Source: Hydractinia symbiolongicarpus (taxonomy: Eukaryota; Cnidaria; Hydrozoa; Anthoathecata; Hydractiniidae). Taken from it: DNA of 64,000 nt. The position numbers and the translations under genes were made by a program. This document shows positions 18,199 to 28,036 of the stretch, piece after piece. The stretch spans positions 15,378,001 through 15,442,000 of the forward strand of contig NC_079879.1 of assembly GCF_029227915.1 (NCBI RefSeq), given 5' to 3'. The notes below the pieces were generated by a model. It ran no database searches and was not told where the DNA came from. It saw only the letters and a program-made list of their open reading frames with translations. How positions within the stretch are numbered: position 1 is the stretch's first letter; every line of letters starts with the position of its first letter.

Positions 18199-21060
18199 AA
18201 ACTAGAAATTAAAAAAAGGTTGCGAAGCATTACGCAAGTTGCAAGCAAGATCGAAACTAGCCAATAGTTGACCCTAGTGCTTTTGTTTCTCTTTGATATA
18301 ATACGACGAGGTGCTTACATCTTACTGCAGCTGATATCTGGGAAATACACCAAAACGGAATATCATAGACGTAGAAAACCCTGGCGACGAGGTTGTAAAA
18401 TAAACTCTCCGCGGAACAACAACAACTCGTTGTGCAAAAGTAGTGATTTTTTGGCAAAAATACAATATATATATGCGGAATATTTCTTTTAAGAAGGTAC
18501 GAGAAATTTAGATCGCGCGAAACTAAACATAAACGATAACTAAGAAATTTCGTAAAACCTCTTTTTCACAGAATTATAAGATTAAATATTGACAATAATC
18601 ACAATATTGTCAGTGGTGGCCGACGTAAATCCAACATTGATGAAGCTTTTAGCACTAAAAATCCATGCAAAGTTATACTTTTATAAAGTTAAAACCCTTA
18701 TTTTGAAAGAAATGCAATACATCGAGTTGTACAATCCGTAGTGTGCGAAAATGTCACGAATTAAGGGGATGCGCATCGTAAGGTACTCTTTCAACCGGAA
18801 AATAATACTCGGAACACAGATAATAATAGAGACTTTCAGAGACAAGAAGGCGCACGAAGCAGCATGTGTTTTTTTTCACTTAATAATAACGGCACTAGTT
18901 ATGAAAACCGATTTCTTGAAGCCAATGAATCTGTTGCAATAAATTTTGTAAACTCACGAGAAACAATAAACAAAAACAAACATCTATAGAAACGAAAACA
19001 ATTTATTAACTTTATCAAGATTTATAAAACAGCTTCAAGTTTTTGACAGAAAAACAATAACAACGCGGGATGAGGTTTCGCTTTCTTCTTTTTATCTCAC
19101 ATATTGAAAGATACCATCTCTCGCTCATTGTACGCAATCTAAAAAGAAACAGAAAACATTCTTATATAGTATATTATATTATATATATAGTAAAGTCTTT
19201 AAATACATTAAAATCCAGTGCCTTTGAGAGACGATATTTAGAGCTAAATTTCTAAACTACAAATATATATCTTTTTTGGGAAAGAGTGCTCAAATATTAT
19301 TTACTAAATACAATATGATTGATACATGCTTGATAGAATTAATAAAGTCATGCAACTCTGTTTACTTTGGGGGTTGTCTTCTTTTGGGGATTGGTAGTTC
19401 AGTCAGTAGAGTGTTCACTTCATATTCATATGGGTTCAATCCCATATAACAGCTGTTCCTTAATGAACAGAAATTTAAAGGGTTTTTGTAGCTCAAATGG
19501 AAGCTTTTTAGCACTCTAGAATCGTCATGTTGTCCCTCCTGGAACAATTGACAGGGTAAATTTATTGCAATTAACGAGGCTAACCACATAAAATATAGAT
19601 CACTACTTTTTGTGGCCAAGACAACAGAATTGAAGGCACTGTTTTCCATTTGGAAAGTACAAATTGTACTTAACAATTTGCTCAAGGTTGCCCTCACACT
19701 TATGGCTTTTATGGCCAGTTTTTTTTTTTATCTTTTTTAAATATTTTATATATGTCCAAACTTAATCTCACAAAAACAATAATTACATTAACGGTTGCCA
19801 CCATTATCGAACAAAAGTCCAATTGGTCATTTGTGACTTCACACATCGTACATAAGCTAACTTCTTGAAAAATTTATTGCTATAGGTTTGAGTGTTGAAG
19901 AATTTAACAAGATGCGAAAGTAGGTAAACAAAGTAGAATTTCTAGGTAAGGGCACCATTTGATAAAATAGTTCAGATTTAGAACATATATCAGTAAAAAG
20001 ACCCTAGTAGCAAAAGTACAAAAGTTTTTAACCACAAATGAGTAAATACCTTAAAGAATAAAGAGGTATTTTCCCGTTAGTTTTGGATTGGTGACTTAAA
20101 TTTATTTCCACAATGCAACAAAAAAAAGAAGCAACTTGAGTTTTAGGAAATATTTAAAAATCGTGTAATAAAATTTTAAAAAAAAGAGTTTTGTTAATCA
20201 TTATGGATTGAATTTTCTTCTTCTGACTGTAGCTAGAGGTAGCTATCTATCTAGCTAGCTAATGATTCGATTGAAGGATGACAGCAAAAATAATTTTCCA
20301 TGGTGGCCATACGCACCAAAAAGTAATTTAGTTAGCTAGCTACATCAAACCAAGGAACGTAAATATAACTTTCAAATCATCCATACCTGCGCAACTCACT
20401 TTTCTTCTGCTGTATGAAAAGAATACCACAAACATGCCAATTCAAGCTGATAATTTAGTACTTTAAAATCTTCTTTTTAATGAAGCCATAAATATAACAC
20501 GTTTTTGCGCATTAAACGTTCAAATTAATATAATGTGCCTTCAAAAGGTAAATACAAGCTTTCCAAGTGCAAATATTAAGAGAAATAGCATGCCAGCTAA
20601 GCCAATTATTATCAGGACTTGGTATAAACTATGTATTTTTCTTAGGTCTGTAAAATACACGATAATTCAATTTAGCCGATAGCCGTTTTCTGATTGCTTG
20701 AGTTTACTTCCCAGTCTTTCGCTTCCGGCAAACGGAAAATCGGGAAATAACGGGGGGGTACGAAAGACGGGGGTAGGGGGGTACAAAGCCTATTTACTGG
20801 CATTTTTAGCTAACATTTATAAGAGCTGCTTGGTCCAAACTTATTTGTTCTATTAGACAAAAAAATAACCTACCTTTTCGAGAAAAAATATCAGTCATAT
20901 CTCCTTAAGCTGATTTTATATGATTTCTTTTCTATCGAAATTTTGAGAATCTCAATAATTCTTTTGGTATACTTCGCGTAGCAAACGTGCTCCACAATTT
21001 CGCTTCGCTCGCTTCGCTTGCGAAGCTCAATTGCTTCGCAAAAATTTTATACCACAATTG
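18199..21060 (-). repeat. Right arm of giant inverted repeat
   Basis: About 2,862 bp, inverted relative to 15139-18004. It contains a roughly 190-bp segment at about 20325-20505 that the left arm lacks, so the two arms have drifted by indels as well as substitutions. Its outer end merges with the right terminal inverted repeat of the transposon. No gene is seen; the short open frames mirror those in the left arm. Confidence 0.9.
19384..19453 (+). repeat. tRNA-derived sequence, right arm
   Basis: Mirror copy of 16767-16836: TAGTTCAGTCAGTAGAGTG followed by GGGTTCAATCCC. The T-stem is slightly better here (TATGGG/CCCATA). Not a functional tRNA, because the acceptor does not pair. Confidence 0.55.
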
Positions 21061-21097
21061 GAGTATACCGCAAATGTAGGATTTTCCTAACTGATGG

Positions 21098-21540
21098 TGA
21101 GCATGCTTATGCTCCTGTGGTGTAAAATCTTTCCCTGGTTGTTCATATATATAGTCTTTCTTGGCCTCTTTTTCTCATTCGTCATGAAGTGTAGGCCTTT
21201 TATTGGTTGCCCTGCGATAGAGCTCCATCACCCCTCGTTTGAATTTTGCATAATTACTCATGACCCCTTCTTTTATTGGCTTCAGAATGGCATCAACCAA
21301 CCAGTTGTACCATTCCTGCATCTTATCCCTTACAACGGAACGCACCTTCGCCATCTCCTGTCTCTCAAAGATATCCACATCCCCTGGTACCATAGGCTTG
21401 GCTGGTTGTTTAGGTGGCCTTGGGGCGTATTTTAGTACATCCTCCAATAAGGCCACCAATTCAACCTTACGTAGCCTATAATACTCTTTAAGTCCACAAC
21501 CTTTGCGATATCACGTAATTCTTTTACAGTATATATGTGT
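21098..21540 (-). pseudogene. Polinton 2 polymerase N-terminus, upstream piece
   Basis: Minus strand. The extreme N-terminus (about 21540-21465) reads TVKELRDIAKVV and, after a shift, RLRKVELVALLEDVLKYAP, which resembles a Rho-N/SAP-like helical module. Then come VDIFERQEMAKVRSVVRDKM and WYNWLVDAILKPIKEG, matching copy 1 (DIFEQQEMVKSRSVV, WYNWLVDAVPEPIKKG). A TGA at 21175-21177 follows LHDE. The frame then stays open through DFTPQEHKHAH to the transposon insertion point at 21097. Confidence 0.75.
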
Positions 21541-21926
21541 ATTCATTCTCTTTACTATATAGAATTTTTGTTTGTCGGAGGATTTCATTCTGCTCGACTA
21601 ACACAGTTATTTCCCTCAAGGGAATTTCCCTCTTTACTGCGCATGCGTTAATTATTGATGAATATTAGTATCATTATGGAATTTCCCTGTATGTGTTAGA
21701 ATCTTGATGACGTCATTTTGATGAATACTAGGGGATGGTGTTGGATTACTAGGTCTTATGTAGATTAATATGGAATGGGTGTTGGATTAATAGGTCATGG
21801 GTGTTGGAATGATGCGGTCACTATTAGGGGATTGTCGATGACTTTGCTGGGGGTTCCTATGGGTTGCCGTGACGTCTTGTGGGCGTGCGCATGCGATTGT
21901 GCCAGAAGTAACATTTCCCTATCTCT
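21541..21926. other. Polinton 2 right terminal region
   Basis: Non-coding. It contains repeated GAATTTCCCT motifs, a small palindrome (TTTCCCTCAAGGGAA) at about 21611-21625, a GTGCGCATGCG palindrome at about 21883, and ends with the Polinton terminal motif at 21926. Confidence 0.55.
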
Positions 21927-23193
21927 AGCCGCGATTATTTTCCTTTTATAAGTGCCAAATAATATTTTTTTGAGTGATAAGCTGGCCTGTCCTGATGATG
22001 TTGCCCTGATTATATATTTTCTGTCCTGTTCTTAACCGGGGCAAGCTGCCGTACTTAATCAGGGCAGCGTTTATTATCCGGGCAGAACAATTTCATCTTG
22101 AGGGATTTAAATACTGTGGAGCTTTGCGTTATAAAATTCTTTTTAACACATGGGCGCTATATTCAGTATGTTGTGCCCTAAAAGCAGTTGTATTGCAATA
22201 AATTTGAATCTATAATGTGTATTTACAAAATATACGTTACCCTAACCACTAAAAATGCTACCCCAATTGGGGTACATGGCCTAAAGTGAACCGTGAGGTA
22301 AAGGAGGGTTTAGAAGGTTTTCTTGTCCTTTCCTTAGATTTTTGTAGTCATGTATGTATATATATAAGCTAAATGGTTAGAGGGTCTGGGAATTCTGAGC
22401 GTGTAAAAAATAAATACCAGATCCAGATTCACCAAGATTTTTAAAGATGTTTTTGCCTTATTGAGTAGTTGTCCTGCATTTGTTCCATATTCATATTATT
22501 AATTTTCTTGCATATATATTTTTGTAAGTATATATTTTTTAAAAATTATGACAATAGAAAATATCAACAGTTTCTAAAAGAACATTGACATGCAGAATAA
22601 ATAAATGCAAAAATCTTTGCCGGTCATTATTCTTACTTCTGTATTATTCTAAACAATAGACCTATTGTTTAAAACCTAAAATCCTAGTCTGATATTCTTT
22701 TAAAGTACATTTTTATAAAAAGAACATTTTCAAAAATTTCAACATCAGTTATCTCCTCTAATTTTCTTTACCCTAGCAAGCTATTTCAAAACATTTTGGC
22801 TGATAATTTACTATTTATTAAAGTATGTCAATTCCACATGCCAAGTTACCAATAATCCAATGCACCACTGTTTTTTCTGTGGTCTCTAATTAAATGAAAC
22901 TTTGTATTAATTTATTCTCACTGTTTGATGAGTTTTTAATATAAAATTGAATTTTTAACTTTCACCAGATCCACAATTATTTTAATTATTTAATTGTTGG
23001 ATCTAGACTGCCGACATCAGCACCCTAAGACCTTCATTGCTATATATCACTACATATTTTTTTCAATTTTATAATTAGATATATATATCTCCAAAATGGT
23101 GACAAACTTGGAGCACAGTAACTCAGATGCCAGTCTGTATTAGTATAGTTTTAAGAAAATGTGAATTGATGTTTTAAATATTTTAATAGTGAT
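21927..23193. other. Intergenic region upstream of PDHA1
   Basis: AT-rich, no gene seen. It holds an inverted pair CCCTGATTA (about 22010) / TAATCAGGG (about 22057), a 16-bp palindrome TACCCCAATTGGGGTA at 22259-22274, and a segment at about 22620-22720 that resembles 30203-30300. The PDHA1 promoter must lie here, but no clear core element could be picked. Confidence 0.4.
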
Positions 23194-26100
23194 ATGATTA
23201 TGGCAGCCTTATCATTACCAATAAAATGTTTGAGCTTCCCAAAAATGTTTGCTAAAACTGCTGAAAAGGTAAGTTGTTTCATGTGGAATTCCTTTTTGTA
23301 TTCTGAGTTTCTTGTTGTTCAATTGGTCCTTTATATATTTGTTTTTTTCAGCTAACTCCGATTTTTTGTACTCGTATTCGAAAGATGAGTACACCTGCAG
23401 ATTCCATGGATTTCCAGCTTCTCGTATGTATTATTGTTCACAGCCTGATTTTTATGTGTTTTTATCATTTAAGACATTGTACTGACTAATTTAATTGATT
23501 TTGTTTTTCATATGCTGGATTTGGATATCTCGTCAATAGGGCCAGGTAAGCAAAATGTTTTAGCATGCAATACTTAAGTAAGACTATTTCCTGATTATCC
23601 GGAGACACATTCGAATTCTAATGTTAATGTTAAATATTCATTGGTTAAGTGATTTCATCATACAGGTTTTTTTTACGACTGCATTACCCACATGAGAAAG
23701 AAAAGCCAAGAGCTATAATTTTCTCCTTCAGAAAAAATATGCTCAATGTGCAGAAAGTAATTATAATGACACCACAATGAAAGAAGACGTAACAGGTAAC
23801 TGCAACTAGAATTTTCAGGGAAGCACAGGTTGACACAGTTATTATTTATCGTTACTTATTAGATTTCACCTGTTGAAAGTCTCAAACAGGTCTCTCCACT
23901 TTTTCCAGGAGAATGTAATTACTCCGCTAAAACAGCTTCAACCCTATTCGGTCCGGGGTTTTTCGAACATACTATGACGGGGGGTGGATTCCGCCACCCC
24001 TCAATAACTTTTCATAGGATTGCTCAAATTGAATCACACTTAGCACACTTATAGTACGTCATAAAAGGAACAAAATGGCGCCAATAAATTTTTGCTTGCG
24101 TCAGCACATTTTCTGTGACGTCATCAGAAGCTTGAACATTGTTAAAAATGCCACTATCTGCTTAAAATATAATTACTTTTGTTCTAAAGCGAATTTTTAC
24201 ATTCTGTTTGAAGTTTCTGAAAGCTAAATAAATTTTGTTTAACATATCCTCCGGTTTTTACATGGATCGGATAACAAATTGACAAAAATTTCCCCGAAAA
24301 TCCGTTTTTTTTTCGATTTTCGGGTAAAATCCGACAAAATCGGAAAATCGGATTGGTCATGTGTCAAAATTATTCAAAATGGTTTTTCTTGATGAAACAA
24401 AGTTGTGTTGCAAGTTTCAAGTTCTAAGGATAATCCTAACAGGAGTTATTATATTTTTCCCATTATAAGGATTTCATAGAGATTTTAGGGGTAGTTTCGA
24501 GTAATGGCCAATATCAAAGCTTCTGAAAGGAATGGGTCCTACAAATTTAGCGTGCAGGTGTCTAATAGATAAATGTTAAAACTCAGTAAGTATCATAGCC
24601 ATATAAGAAAGCAATCAGGAGTTATTAAAAAAAAAACGTCAGGGGGGGGGGGGGGGCGGAATCCCCCCCCCCCCCCCCCGGACCGAATAGGGTTAAAGGG
24701 AACCCGAGGTATAAAATTATGTTGGACTTATATTATAGAGCTTAAAAAGTTAGCTAACAAGTCTTTTTAAATTTTTAAAAAGTTCTTTTCGTTCTAAAGA
24801 TATTCACATTTAAAGAATTTCAGATTTAATTATGCTGCATAAATTATGATGTCATATTTCAGTAATAGCAAATTTAGACATTTTCTTTCATCAGTAATTG
24901 TAGACCTGTTAAGGGGTGTGCATTCAAACTTTATCAATGCATAGATATCATAAAGGTTAATTGATTAACATAAATTTTTTTGCCAAAATGACACTAGCTT
25001 GCTCGTCCCAGGCTTCTTATTTTTTTGCTGATGAACTCATAATTTGGAAAAGAATATTTTTTTTACTCTTGAATATAATATATTCACAATTGTTTACAGT
25101 TCCTTGAATTTCATTGGCTGAAAAGTACTGAAAAAGTCAAAGAAGTTCAACTTTTTGAAAGAACCATATGAGCGTATTTTTATATCAAATAGTGGTTCTT
25201 TCATTGCGCATGCTTGTGGAACAAGCTCTCGAGCAGAAAATGCAGTCGTATGGAAACTCAAACAGCTAGTCAAGCTTGACATGACCTCCTAATCACAAAT
25301 GACAAATGACAAATATAAACATGCAAAAAACTTTTATCTAAGCAAAACATTGCACATGGTTTTCACACTTTGCTACGCCACTCAATTGTAATTTTTTCGA
25401 ATCTCCATATAAATGTTTTGTCTGGAATCATATTATTTCTTATCCTTTAGTTACAAATTTTTAGCCTACTTTGGGATCTTTGAGATTAACTATTGATTAC
25501 CCATTAGGCGCCATTAAATAAACAGCGTTGCATATTGAAAAAATCACTTTATATCTTAATCTTATATTCGGGACAAACCTTATTCAGTTTTAAAATGGTA
25601 CAAATTCTGAAAGTACATTTTACTTTTACTTATTTTTTTCAGCCGTATAAGTTTCATAAGCTGGAGGAAAATGTCTTGCTCAATAGTGCCGTTCTCACAA
25701 AGGAAAAAGCCTTAAAATATTATCAAGAAATGGTCACTATACGTCGCATGGAACAAGAAGCGTCAAAATTATACAAAGAGAAAATTATTAGAGGTTTTTG
25801 TCATCTATATTCCGGTCAGGTTTGTGAAAGTAGTTTTAGTTTGTTTGTTTAACCGAAAACACATACGAATATCTTTTGTTTGAAAAATGGTTAAACGTCA
25901 TTTAAAGGGATAAATTATATTTATGATAGAAAAATGTTATGGACTTTTGGCATTATCAGAAAAGGTATTCCTTAGCTTAGACTGGGAATCCTTCTTGAGT
26001 GAGAATCAAACATAAGCTTTTAATCAACTTACTATAGATGAGGCGTGATGTGATGTTTTGATTTTGCATCGAGAACAATGGACATGCGCACCCATATGCA

Positions 26101-28036
26101 CAGGCAAAAAATATAAACGACAGACTGCAACGATCGAAAATATTAAGTGAAAATAAAAGTTTGCTCTTAAATAGAGAAGATAATAGTTGAGAAAAAAGAA
26201 TTCCATAGCATTTTTATTCTAAATAACTAAAAATCTATAAATTAGCGTAATAGTCAATTTAACCTATGTGGCCCTACTACTATAGCCTGTCAGGAAGCAC
26301 GCGCATTTACGGAACTTTGTAAACATTCGCAACTCATCTAACTCTTTAGGAAGCATGTTGTGTTGGCATGAATGACACCTTGACTTCTGGCGACAGTGTT
26401 ATAACAGCATATCGAGCGCATGGATGGACTTATATGAAAGGCCGAAGTGTAAAGGAAGTTCTTACGGAACTAACTGGTAAAACTAATTTTTAAAAAAATA
26501 GATATAGACATATAAAGTGTTTAATAAGAACAAAAATATTCTATATGTGTTTCAACTGTAAAAAATCTAGGACGTAAAACTGGATGCACACAGGGGAAAG
26601 GCGGTTCAATGCATATGTATGGTCACGAGTTTTATGGTGGTAACGGTATCGTCGGTGCTCAGGTGGGTACTTCATTATTCTGGTTTATAGACCGACTCAC
26701 TACGAAGGATCGATTATACCACGAAGATGATAAAATTGCTACATTTTAGGTGCCATTAGGTGCTGGGATAGCATTAGCACATCAATACAGGGGTAACAAA
26801 CACGTCTGTGTCACATTGTATGGTGATGGTGCAGCTAATCAAGGACAGGTACGCTTCTGAAGGTGACTGGTTGTATTGCTTCCAAATTCATTATATACTA
26901 ATCTACAAATTCTCTTACCACGTAGGTGTTTGAAACTTTCAACATGGCCGCGATTTGGAAGTTACCGTGTATTTTTGTTATTGAGAATAATGGCTACGGA
27001 ATGGGTACCTCCTCGTCTCGTGCGTCCTTCGTTGATGAATTCTACACGCGAGGCGATTTCATTCCCGGAATACAAGTTGATGGCAACTGTGTTATCAGTG
27101 TTCGAGAGGCTTCGAAGTTTGCGGTTGATTGGACGAGAAGTGGAAAGGTAGAAATACTTAAAGACGTTTTATCCCTTTGTTCGAGTTGTATTTTTTGACA
27201 CGTTATCTGTGATCACAGGGTCCGATGTTGTTGGAGTTGAATACGTATCGATATTTTGGACACAGTATGAGTGATCCAGGTACTAGTTATCGCACACGAG
27301 ATGAAATTCAAGAGATCAGGCAGAAGCGAGACCCGATTACTGGTTTTAAAGAACGTATAACCCGTGCAAACCTTGTGTCATCAGCTGAACTTAAAGTGAG
27401 TTTTTTCGAATCAGAAGAAAATAGCTTTCTACCGTAATTTTTGCAAATTTCGCTAGTTTTTGTCAAGTTCCCGAGGTATTGTCAATTTTGTTAAAATTAG
27501 TCCCTGCAAAGAATACAAATGATTATATACATAAATACAGAGGGCGAGGAAGTCAAAATTCCAAAAACGCTAATGAAATAATATGTAAATGAGTCTTAAA
27601 TGTCTCCTACATTGGAAACAGCATAAACAGAGAACCAAACGTTATCACATTCTTTTCTTTTGCGAAATTCGCGAAAACTTAGGACTTGCAAAAAAAAATT
27701 CAAAAAATAATTATCGGGCAGGCTTTTTGTCCGAAATTCAAACCGACCTAGAATTTTGGATGTATTACGTAAAGCAGTATTGAAAAACCACTTCTGGCGC
27801 CTTGAGTGCGTTCTAAGAATTGTGGTGCTTCGTAGACTTTAATTATCTTGATATTATTTTAGCAAATCGATCTATCTGTAAAGAAAGAAGTGGAAGAAGC
27901 AGTTTTCGCTGCCAGGAATGATCCAGAACCACCAGTCGACGATATGGCTATGTTTATTTATTCTGAGGGTACCAACGGTGAACGAGTCCGAGGAGCCGAT
28001 CTATTTACCACCTTTCCAACTAACGAAAAACGATAA
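23194..28036 (+). CDS. PDHA1: Pyruvate dehydrogenase E1 subunit alpha, mitochondrial
   Basis: Thiamine-diphosphate-dependent alpha subunit of the pyruvate dehydrogenase complex; it decarboxylates pyruvate in the mitochondrial matrix. Exons: 23194-23268, 23352-23423, possible 6-nt 23540-23545, 25643-25819, 26350-26476, 26571-26662, 26750-26848, 26926-27147, 27219-27395, 27863-28036. All have GT-AG borders and keep phase, giving about 404-406 residues (human about 390). The N-terminus is Arg/Lys/Ser-rich without acids early, fitting an import signal. Landmarks: [45 protein letters not shown], the TPP motif GDGAANQGQ (about 206) through IENN, and the phosphorylation loop [14 protein letters not shown] (about 302-315) with Ser at the regulatory sites. 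PDHA1 is preferred over the branched-chain homologue by these motifs. ATG 23200 is an alternative start. Confidence 0.95.
23940..24694. mobile_element. 755-bp MITE-like element in a PDHA1 intron
   Basis: Perfect 19-bp terminal inverted repeats: AACCCTATTCGGTCCGGGG at 23940-23958 and its complement at 24676-24694. It has no coding capacity. The left end has a stem-loop (GGGGTGG/CCACCCC) at about 23981-23998, and the right end an expanded G15/C17 tract pair. No target duplication could be resolved. Non-autonomous DNA transposon. Confidence 0.8.
24642..24679. repeat. Poly-G/poly-C tract pair
   Basis: Fifteen G (24642-24656), then CGGAAT, then seventeen C (24663-24679). Can form a G:C hairpin or a G-quadruplex on either strand; tract lengths may be imprecise in an assembly. 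Confidence 0.85.

Larger units (their letters stand above)
11680..21094. mobile_element. 9,415-bp DNA transposon with TIRs and TGG target duplication
   Basis: Ends are inverted copies: TCAGTTAGGAAAATCCTACA at 11680 and its reverse complement ending at 21094, with similarity continuing through GCGGTAT and CCAATTG for about 45 bp. TGG flanks both sides (11677-11679 and 21095-21097), and removing the element plus one TGG restores a continuous polymerase alignment. Inside: a plus-strand transposase-like gene (12290-14028), a convergent minus gene (14074-14787), and a giant inverted repeat (15139-21060). CAATTG-centred palindromes recur near both ends and in the middle. The 3-bp duplication fits several superfamilies (CMC/EnSpm or Academ among them); the superfamily is not assigned. 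Confidence 0.85.
11488..21926 (-). mobile_element. Polinton copy 2 remnant (split by a DNA transposon)
   Basis: Two segments, 11488-11679 and 21098-21926, are homologous to adjacent parts of the polymerase N-terminus of copy 1. The 9.4-kb transposon lies between them. The right end at 21926, read inward, is AGAGATAGGGAAATGTTACT, almost the same as the end of copy 1. The left side stops at 11487, where copy 1 begins, so copy 1 is probably inserted in copy 2. Confidence 0.7.

Noticed and set aside
15076-19697. Short frames in the palindrome arms (about 60-111 residues)
   Set aside because: They appear as mirror pairs from the inverted repeat with no protein-like character; several contain tRNA-like sequence.
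27589-27783. 64-residue frame inside a PDHA1 intron
   Set aside because: Lies wholly between well-defined exons and has no motif.
23194-28036. Branched-chain 2-oxoacid dehydrogenase E1 alpha as the identity of the host gene
   Set aside because: The motifs [18 protein letters not shown] and [14 protein letters not shown] fit pyruvate dehydrogenase E1 alpha and not the branched-chain paralogue.
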